Assembly (NCBI GenBank): GCA_047620505.1
Contig: JBLHKS010000082.1
Coordinates: forward strand, 1-27,906
DNA length: 27,906 nt
DNA from: JBLHKS01 sp047620505
Lineage (GTDB): Bacteria; Verrucomicrobiota; Verrucomicrobiia; Verrucomicrobiales; DEV007
Reading direction: 5' to 3'
Made by a program: the position numbers and the translations under genes. The notes under the pieces were generated by a model. It was not told the origin of the DNA. It saw nothing but the letters and a program-made list of their open reading frames with translations, and ran no database searches. This document shows positions 5,399-11,218 of the stretch, piece after piece (positions within the stretch are counted from its first letter, which is position 1; the number at the start of each line of letters is the position of its first letter).

Positions 5399-7588
5399 TT
5401 ATGAGACTTGGAAGACTTTCGGGCGGGTGTTAGGCTGGGGAAAGGCGATCCAGAAAGTGGCACCTTCGCCGGGCGCGGAATCAACCCACGCCCGTCCACC
5501 GTAGGCGTTCATGATCTTGGCGACGCTGGCGAGGCCGACGCCTGAGCCTGGCTTCGTTTTGTCGAGACGCTGGAAGAGGCGGAAGATCGTTTCGTGATAG
5601 TCCGGTTCGATCCCGGGACCGTTGTCGCGGACGAAAAGCCGGGCACCGAGCCGGTCGCTGGCGCCGCCGATCTCGATCCGGAGGCCAATGTCAGTGTCAG
5701 GGTCGACGGTTGCGTATTTGAGGGCGTTGGAGATCAGGTTTTCGAAGATCCGCTCCAGATCGACGGGGGAAGCGTGGACCGCTGGCAGGCCGGAAGCGAT
5801 CACCAGCGTGGCGCCCGCTTCCGACAGCCGCTCGGCGAGATTCTCTTTCATCCGCGCCAGCAGCTGCTGGACGTCGATGTCTTCGCGATCCACGTCGCGT
5901 CTGCCCATTCGGCTGTGCTTCAGAAGGTCGTCGATGAGGTCACCCATCTGGGTGGCGGCTCGTTGGATCCGGCTGGCGGAATCCAGCACGGCCTCGGTGT
6001 CGCCCGTTTTCAGATCTTCCAACATCAGTCCGATGAAGCCCTGACAGGTCACCAACGGACTCTTGAGGTCGTGGGAAACGGAGTAGACTAACTCGTCGAT
6101 CTCTTTCCTTCGATCCTGTACTTCACGGCTCAGGTGTGAAAGCTCCTCGTTGCGCTGCTGGATAAAGCCGTCGATCGCGTTTTGCAGATCGCGCGCGGTA
6201 TTCAACTCGCTGCGCCGCCACGGTTCGGAGCGGGCGCTCGCCTGACTCGCGAGCTGGTCCCCAGATTTCATTTCCGGGGAGGCCGTCATCGGGCGGAAGA
6301 AGAGAAGGTAGTCCTCCGGCCAGAGTCTGAGTGAGATCAGGCCGCTGGCCGAGCCGGCGAAATCGGCGGCGTCTTCCCATCCGTCCGCGAGGGAACTGGT
6401 CGAGAGAAAGGGCTCGGTCTGATTCTCATCGAGCCATGCCTTGATGCGGTGGACCTCGATCTCGTCCGGCGTATTGCCAATAAGATGAACGTCCGTCCCG
6501 AAAAGGATCGCGGCGCCGCCAGCGCGGACCAGCTGAAGCAAGTCGTCTTTCGCCGCCAACAAGCCTTCGGACACGCTGGCGGTCGAGCCCAGCACGTAAA
6601 TCAGGCGAGCGTAAATCTCGCGAAGCGTCACATTTTGTCTGGCCTCGACGGCCGCTTCACAGGCTGAAAGGTGGGCTGAGGCCAACACGCCGAGCATGGC
6701 GCAGGCCACTCGAATCTCAGCTGACACATGACGCGGTTCGCGGTGATGGCAGGCAATGAGACCCCACAACTCGTCGCCACGCATCAGGGAAACGACGAAC
6801 GCGGCGCCCACCTGATAGTTCTCCAGAAATTCGCGGAGACGGGGCGTGACCTCGCGCAACACGCACTGACTCAGGTCCAGTGGTAGTCCGGTCGGGGATG
6901 CCGCGTCGAGGGGTGCAGGCTCAGCGGCAACGTCCACAATCAGCCGGACCCAGCTGCCGGGTCGAGCGGGATTCTGAACCGGGACCTCGACCGCCGGATA
7001 TTTCAGCCCGAGGCGGGATTCAAGCCCGGCGGCATAAGCCTCCGCGACGACTTCGCCCTCGGAGAACGGCGCGAAACGGTAAACCATCACCCGGTCGAAG
7101 CCCGTCAGGCCGCGCATCTCGGCGCAGACCGACTCGCAAGTGGTCCGGATCGCATTCGCGTCTGCCGAGACCGTAAATCCGCTACAGGCGAAATGAAAGA
7201 AGGGGTGGATCGCGCGTTGGAGAGAATGGTGGGATTCCGGCACCGTCGTCGGGTTCTCCAACTCGAGAATGACGTGCTCGCCCGCGCGGTGGGCCGTGAC
7301 ATCGAAGTAGCGATGCCCGTCGTAAGTTCGCGCCGGCAACTGCCAGCCGTTGACCGGGCCCCGGGCGTCCTCCCGCGCACAATCCTCGAACAACGTGCGC
7401 GCCGTCTCGTCGAGGATATCGGCGACTGTTTGGCCGAGGATTTCGTCCTTCCCCCGCCCCAGCAGCTGCTGGGCGTTCGCGCTCGCATGAGTTACGACGC
7501 CATCGCTCGCCCGCGCCGCCAGCAGCACGCCGTGCGGCTGAATCAGGGGCGGCCCGGAATCCAGAGTGAGCGGATTGGATTCAGTCAT
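5399..7588 (-). CDS. Bacteriophytochrome-like sensor histidine kinase
   Basis: A 729-residue protein with phytochrome architecture: PAS (1-115, with LIQPHGVLL), GAF (about 130-310, with GFDRVMVYRF and WGLIACHH at 275-282), a PHY-like region (about 320-480), HisKA (H506 in SVSHDLKSPL) and HATPase_c (ENLISNALKY; RDNGPGIEP; GSGVGLASVAKIM). It lacks the biliverdin-binding Cys that normally precedes IQPHG; the frame is closed by a stop seven codons above the ATG, so no missed N-terminus supplies it. The GAF DIP motif is EVP (201-203), and no PRxSF tongue motif is evident. Chromophore binding is therefore uncertain: non-covalent bilin, or a light-independent redox or metabolite sensor. A perfect sigma-54 promoter match lies upstream. 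Its partner is the receiver 28 bases downstream. Confidence 0.92.
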   Translation of the reverse strand: MTESNPLTLDSGPPLIQPHGVLLAARASDGVVTHASANAQQLLGRGKDEILGQTVADILDETARTLFEDCAREDARGPVNGWQLPARTYDGHRYFDVTAHRAGEHVILELENPTTVPESHHSLQRAIHPFFHFACSGFTVSADANAIRTTCESVCAEMRGLTGFDRVMVYRFAPFSEGEVVAEAYAAGLESRLGLKYPAVEVPVQNPARPGSWVRLIVDVAAEPAPLDAASPTGLPLDLSQCVLREVTPRLREFLENYQVGAAFVVSLMRGDELWGLIACHHREPRHVSAEIRVACAMLGVLASAHLSACEAAVEARQNVTLREIYARLIYVLGSTASVSEGLLAAKDDLLQLVRAGGAAILFGTDVHLIGNTPDEIEVHRIKAWLDENQTEPFLSTSSLADGWEDAADFAGSASGLISLRLWPEDYLLFFRPMTASPEMKSGDQLASQASARSEPWRRSELNTARDLQNAIDGFIQQRNEELSHLSREVQDRRKEIDELVYSVSHDLKSPLVTCQGFIGLMLEDLKTGDTEAVLDSASRIQRAATQMGDLIDDLLKHSRMGRRDVDREDIDVQQLLARMKENLAERLSEAGATLVIASGLPAVHASPVDLERIFENLISNALKYATVDPDTDIGLRIEIGGASDRLGARLFVRDNGPGIEPDYHETIFRLFQRLDKTKPGSGVGLASVAKIMNAYGGRAWVDSAPGEGATFWIAFPQPNTRPKVFQVS
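5857..5870. repeat. CCAGCAGCTGCTGG palindrome, perfect
   Basis: Inside the phytochrome-like kinase, QQLL frame of DVQQLLARM. Confidence 0.9.
7459..7472. repeat. CCAGCAGCTGCTGG palindrome, perfect
   Basis: Inside the PAS-coding part of the phytochrome-like kinase, QQLL frame of ANAQQLLGRG. Confidence 0.9.
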
Positions 7589-7641
7589 GGCTGTGGAAGG
7601 ACGTTCTCATCGAAATCGGAGATTCATACCGAAGTCTATGA

Positions 7642-7656
7642 GCAAGGGACGTGCCA
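7642..7656 (-). promoter_or_regulatory. Sigma-54 (-24/-12) promoter of the phytochrome operon
   Basis: The minus strand reads TGGCACG-TCCC-TTGC followed by T, a perfect RpoN consensus. Predicted transcript start is near 7630, giving a leader of about 42 bases before the ATG at 7588. Confidence 0.75.
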
Positions 7657-7788
7657 GCACCCGGTGGTCTCGCGTCCGGAGCGAACCGGTCCGGCCAACC
7701 ATGCGAATCGCCCGGTCCCGGCTCGCAATGGGAAGGCAGACTGCACGGTCCCGCGGCTGCAAACCGGGTCCCGACCCTGAAACGGCGC

Positions 7789-7803
7789 TGGCATGAAGGC
7801 TGC
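7789..7803 (+). promoter_or_regulatory. Weaker sigma-54-like site, divergent
   Basis: TGGCATG-AAGG-CTGC has two mismatches to the RpoN consensus and shares GAAG-CTGCG-type context with the site at 8882. The predicted start near 7815 falls almost on the ATG at 7817, so it would give a nearly leaderless transcript; treat as tentative. Confidence 0.35.
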
Positions 7804-7816
7804 GAATCCTATCGCT

Positions 7817-8041
7817 ATGAAAAACGCCCATACATTTCAACATCATCATCCTCCCATCAGCGGTCGCTCGCTGAAAGGAATCGGGGTCCTTGGGGGACTC
7901 GCCATGATCCCGCCCCTGATCACGATCTTTATTTATCCCACGCTGCTGCCCGGAGCATCGAATCAGCTGCTGGAGCTCATCGCCATGATTGTTGGCGTGG
8001 CGTCGTTCGCCGCTTACTTCGCCGGGTCGGCGCGGCCGTGA
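7817..8041 (+). CDS. Small two-helix membrane protein
   Basis: A 74-residue protein from ATG 7817; an in-frame ATG at 7793 overlaps the sigma-54-like site and is less likely. A His-rich N-terminus (HTFQHHHPP) is followed by two hydrophobic segments, about GVLGGLAMIPPLITIFIYP and LIAMIVGVASFAAYFA. No family is recognised. It is 22 bases before the receiver gene at 8064 and in the same direction, so they are likely co-transcribed. Two transmembrane helices and the stress-signalling neighbourhood suggest an envelope stress or membrane-associated accessory role, which is inference only. Confidence 0.6.
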   Translation: MKNAHTFQHHHPPISGRSLKGIGVLGGLAMIPPLITIFIYPTLLPGASNQLLELIAMIVGVASFAAYFAGSARP

Positions 8042-8063
8042 AATCGTAACTCCATTTGATGGC

Positions 8064-8756
8064 ATGAGTGAAAACAGCATAACGAAAGGCCGGATCCTCG
8101 TGGTCGACGATGACGACGCCACGCGTCGAGGTTTCCAAGCCATCCTCGAAACCGCCGGATACACCGTCGTGGTCGAATCCGGTGGCCAGGCGGCGCTCGA
8201 CCGGCTGACGAAATCCAGGGAATCCGCCGAACCTGACTTCGATCTCATGCTCTTGGATCTGGTGATGCCCGGTCTGAACGGCCTTGGCGTGATGCGTGAG
8301 CTGCGCAAACTCCATGACTTCCTCCCCGTCGCGTTCGTCAGCGGTCGGCTCGATTCCAAAATCTGCGTCGAGGCGGCCCACTACGGAGTGGTCGACTTTC
8401 TGGCCAAGCCGGCTCCAGCCAAACGATTGTGCGCCCTGGTCGAGCAAATGCTAGGAGAAGAACGCGAATTCGGTGCCCATGGCGAAGCGGATTCACTGCA
8501 ACGGCTCGCTGAGCACCTCGTTGCCTTCGCCAAAACACTGATGCGCCGCCACCTCTTCAAGCCGGCCGCGGCCGCGCTCGACTGCGCCATCGAACTGTCC
8601 AAATCCGGCGTCTCCCCGGAGAGCGCCGTGGGCACCGCCACCCTGCGGATGATCGCCCATCACCTGATCGCCATTCAGGCCGACGCCAAACCCGGAGCGG
8701 ACTTCGCGTCTGCCCGGTTCTACAAAGCCGCGAGATTGCTCGAAGACCTGGTGTGA
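8064..8756 (+). CDS. Response regulator with uncharacterised C-terminal helical domain
   Basis: A 230-residue protein. The receiver (about 8-125) has VVDDDD, phosphoacceptor D65 (LLDLVMPGLNG), S93 and K115 (FLAKPAP). The following 100 residues are helical with no DNA-binding motif, no enzyme signature and no membrane segment; they contain LAEHLVAFAKTLMRRH and SARFYKAARLLEDLV. I do not recognise this output domain; it may be a protein-protein interaction module. Start ATG 8064 is chosen because it directly precedes the receiver fold and lies 22 bases after the small membrane protein. A cognate kinase is not adjacent; the phytochrome-like kinase or the hybrid could serve. Confidence 0.85.
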   Translation: MSENSITKGRILVVDDDDATRRGFQAILETAGYTVVVESGGQAALDRLTKSRESAEPDFDLMLLDLVMPGLNGLGVMRELRKLHDFLPVAFVSGRLDSKICVEAAHYGVVDFLAKPAPAKRLCALVEQMLGEEREFGAHGEADSLQRLAEHLVAFAKTLMRRHLFKPAAAALDCAIELSKSGVSPESAVGTATLRMIAHHLIAIQADAKPGADFASARFYKAARLLEDLV

Positions 8757-8864
8757 ATCGGGCGAATCGCCCTTCCGCCAGGGATCGGGATCGGGTAAAA
8801 CGCCTGAATCGCGATTCCGGCTGAATCTCTGGATCCGGCATTGAGGCTCCTTTTGCGGCCCCGC

Positions 8865-8887
8865 GTGCCACTCGAAGCCGGTGGCAC
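8865..8887. repeat. Hairpin GTGCCAC/GTGGCAC overlapping a sigma-54 site
   Basis: GTGCCAC (8865-8871) and GTGGCAC (8881-8887) form a perfect 7-bp stem with a 9-base loop. The right arm overlaps the -24 element of the sigma-54 site at 8882. Confidence 0.6.
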
Positions 8888-8896
8888 GAAGTCTGC
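8882..8896 (+). promoter_or_regulatory. Sigma-54 (-24/-12) promoter of the lipoprotein gene
   Basis: TGGCACG-AAGT-CTGC matches the RpoN consensus with one change (C for T in TTGC); the invariant GG and GC are kept with correct spacing. Predicted start near 8908, about 35 bases before ATG 8943. Confidence 0.6.
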
Positions 8897-8942
8897 GCTT
8901 GAAATCACCGACAACAAACCACACACCCAAAATCAAAATCGA

Positions 8943-9182
8943 ATGAAATACCCTACCTATCTACGAATCGTTTCCCTGCTCGCCATCCCAGCGCTGTTGC
9001 TTCCGTTGAATTCGTGCCAGACCCACACTCAGGACGGAGCTTTGGTCGGAGGGCTTGGCGGCGCGGCCGTTGGCGCTCTGATCTCTGATGATAAAGGGCG
9101 AGGCGCGCTCATCGGAGGGGCGCTTGGCGCGGCCGGCGGAGCTGCCGTCGGGAGTTCAAAAGACCGCCGCCATAACCATTGA
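8943..9182 (+). CDS. Glycine-zipper lipoprotein
   Basis: A 79-residue small lipoprotein. A signal peptide (MKYPTYLRIVSLLAIPALLL) ends in the lipobox LNSC with lipidated C25. The mature part is a glycine-zipper 2TM-like segment with GxxxG spacing (GALVGGLGGAAVGALI and GALIGGALGAAGGAAVG) and a charged tail KDRRHNH. Such proteins sit in the outer membrane or periplasm and are often induced by osmotic or envelope stress. ATG 8943 is chosen because the signal peptide begins there; the upstream frame extension is not signal-like. A sigma-54-like promoter lies at 8882-8896. Confidence 0.85.
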   Translation: MKYPTYLRIVSLLAIPALLLPLNSCQTHTQDGALVGGLGGAAVGALISDDKGRGALIGGALGAAGGAAVGSSKDRRHNH

Positions 9183-9551
9183 TTCATCGATTCACGCACA
9201 CTGCTGGCGGGCCCGATTCAGAAGCGGGTCGCCAGCTTTGCGACCGTGCGAAAACCGATAAAGAGAATAGGCCAGGCCAGTTGAAGGATTGCCGCTCCCA
9301 GTCGAGGCAGGCCTGACGGAAGCGGTGGCTGAATTGCCGGACGCCGAGGAAGTCGAAAACCTCCCACCGCTGGGTGTCGTCGTTAAACTCGACGGAGCTG
9401 GCGCGGGTGATCTCACCCTCCACAAGATCGCGTTGTGACGAGTGGCCGCGCCTTCGATCACATCGACCACGTGTGCCAACTCGCAGGAGAGTCGCTCTGT
9501 AATCGTCAAAGCCGGACGTTTGACTCGGTGCCTTTGCGTCGGTACCGCCGA
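9183..9551. other. Gene-free interval with one possible decayed ORF
   Basis: A 369-base interval between the lipoprotein and the beta-propeller gene. Apart from the possible minus-strand remnant at 9192-9516 I see no gene, promoter or terminator here. Confidence 0.5.
9192..9516 (-). pseudogene. Possible small hypothetical gene broken by a 1-base deletion
   Basis: Two minus-strand frames join into one protein-like sequence: ERLSCELAHVVDVIEG followed by AATRHNAIL in one frame, then VEGEITRASSVEFND and DTQRWEVFDFLGVRQF in another. Adding one G in ATCTTGTGGAG would restore a continuous frame (...AIL-VEGEIT...). I do not recognise a family, and the signal could be chance coding-like sequence. Confidence 0.33.
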
Positions 9552-11087
9552 ATGATGAAAACTATCGTTTCGTGTTTCCTGGTGGCGACGCTCGCCGCGG
9601 CTTTTGCCGAGCCGATCGAAATCGGCACGCGCCGCGAATTGTTCGTCGACGATCACATGATCCAGCAGCTGCTGGGTGGAGCCGAGCTGCGTTTGCATCA
9701 GCCGACGCCACGCGAAATCGCGATCGTGCATGACGAAGAGTGGGAGGGCACGGGTTGCGGGTATCACAGTATTTTCAAAGATGGCGAACTCTATCGGATG
9801 TACTACAAAGCCTGGCACATCGAAGTCAGCGAGAGCGGCGTGAACACAAAACGGCACCCGCTTTTCTGTTGCTACGCCGAAAGTGACGACGGTGTTCATT
9901 GGCGTAAGCCAAAGGTGGGATTGCACGAATTTGTCGGATCGAAGGAGAACAACATCGTCATTGCCGGTGGCAAGATCGGGGAGTTGAACGTGGATGCGGG
10001 TCACCCTGCGGTTTTTCTGGACGCAAATCCGAATGTGGCCGAGGACGCCCGCTACAAAGCGATTGTGCGCTCGACCAAGCCGAACGGACTTTTGCCGTTC
10101 AAATCCGCGGACGGCTTAAACTGGGTGCCGGCCGTTGACGCTCCGATTCTCCACGGCAAGGGCGCGTTTGATTCGCAGAATCTGGCTTTCTGGGATCCTG
10201 AGATTGGCAAATATCGCGCCTACTGGCGGGCGTTTTCCGAAGGCGAAACGACTGACAAAAACTGGACGCCGGGCGGCTATCGAATCATTCGCACCGCCGT
10301 GTCGGACGACTTGGTCGAATGGACCGAGCATGCCGATCTGACCTACGAAGACTCGCCCGCGGCGCATCTTTACACGAACGGGGTTCAGCCCTATCACCGC
10401 GCCCCGCACGTCCTGATCGGGCTTCCAACACGCTACGTGGATCGCGGTGAGTCCGAGCCGATGACAGCGCTGCCCGACTCGGAAAGCCGGAAACTTCGCG
10501 CCGCGGCGAGTCCGCGTTACGGCCACGCTTTGACAGACGGGCAGTTCATGGCCAGTCGTGATGGGCGGCATTTCAAACGCTGGAACGAAGCCTTTCTGCG
10601 GCCCGGCCCCGAGCGTCCTGGAACCTGGCACTACGGCGCTCACTATCTGGGTTGGGGCGTCGTGGAAACGGCGTCTGATCTGCCTGGGGCACCGAACGAA
10701 CTTTCGGTCTACGCCACGGAAAAGTACTGGCATGGCGACGGGAGCGCGCTGCGGCGCTACACCCTTCGCTTAGATGGTTTCGTTTCCGCATCGGCCGACT
10801 GGAAGGGCGGGCAGCTGCTGACGAAGCCGCTGACTTTCGAAGGAAATCGGTTAGAGCTCAACTTCGCGACTTCGGCTGGTGGAGAAGTTCGGGTTGAGAT
10901 TCAAGACGCCAACGGGAAGCCAGTCGAGGGGTTTGCGCTCGATGACTGTCCTCCTCAATTTGGCGATTCCGTGGAGAAGACGGTGACCTGGTCAAGTGGT
11001 GCAAATCTGGCTGAGCTTGCCGGAAAACCGGTCCGCCTGCTGTTCGAACTGAAGGACGCCGATTTGTATGCGTTTCGTTTCCAATAA
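9552..11087 (+). CDS. Secreted beta-propeller protein, GH32/GH43-like, PVC type
   Basis: A 511-residue protein from ATG 9552; the open frame extends up to 9435, but the signal peptide MMKTIVSCFLVATLAAAFAEP starts at 9552. The mature N-terminus IGTRRELFVDDHMI is the hallmark of a family common in Planctomycetes and Verrucomicrobia whose body looks like a five-bladed beta-propeller (repeated YRMYYKAW, CYAESDDGVHWRKP, ARYKAIVRSTKPNG, FDSQNLAFWD, GKYRAYWRAF). The C-terminal ~100 residues look like a beta-sandwich (LTFEGNRLELNF). A role in glycan binding or hydrolysis is likely by fold; no catalytic residues can be assigned with confidence. It lies alone between divergent intervals. Confidence 0.85.
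   Translation: MMKTIVSCFLVATLAAAFAEPIEIGTRRELFVDDHMIQQLLGGAELRLHQPTPREIAIVHDEEWEGTGCGYHSIFKDGELYRMYYKAWHIEVSESGVNTKRHPLFCCYAESDDGVHWRKPKVGLHEFVGSKENNIVIAGGKIGELNVDAGHPAVFLDANPNVAEDARYKAIVRSTKPNGLLPFKSADGLNWVPAVDAPILHGKGAFDSQNLAFWDPEIGKYRAYWRAFSEGETTDKNWTPGGYRIIRTAVSDDLVEWTEHADLTYEDSPAAHLYTNGVQPYHRAPHVLIGLPTRYVDRGESEPMTALPDSESRKLRAAASPRYGHALTDGQFMASRDGRHFKRWNEAFLRPGPERPGTWHYGAHYLGWGVVETASDLPGAPNELSVYATEKYWHGDGSALRRYTLRLDGFVSASADWKGGQLLTKPLTFEGNRLELNFATSAGGEVRVEIQDANGKPVEGFALDDCPPQFGDSVEKTVTWSSGANLAELAGKPVRLLFELKDADLYAFRFQ
9662..9675. repeat. CCAGCAGCTGCTGG palindrome, perfect
   Basis: In the beta-propeller gene, QQLL frame of MIQQLLGG; the position follows the VDDHMI motif. Confidence 0.9.
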
Positions 11088-11095
11088 CTCACATT

Positions 11096-11109
11096 CCAGC
11101 AGCTGCAGG
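11096..11109. repeat. CCAGCAGCTGCAGG, palindrome variant 13/14 (intergenic)
   Basis: One mismatch to the 14-bp palindrome, 8 bases after the stop of the beta-propeller gene and outside any gene, so it is not codon-driven. Confidence 0.7.
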
Positions 11110-11218
11110 TTGCTCGATTTCCGCCCATGAACTGGCAGTCGGTCGAGTCCACCAACCCCGGTCTGATGGCGACTGGGCGCGGCAGGGCCAAAAAAAGGAA
11201 AGTCCTATGAGTTCACCA

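Noticed and set aside
7607..8359. 250-codon ORF on the minus strand
   Set aside because: It overlaps the receiver at 8064-8756 and the small membrane gene; its residues are Arg/Ser-rich and match no family. It is a GC-rich shadow.
9192..10004. 270-codon minus-strand ORF
   Set aside because: Mostly antisense to the beta-propeller gene; only the last part (9192-9516) looked protein-like and is listed as a possible remnant.
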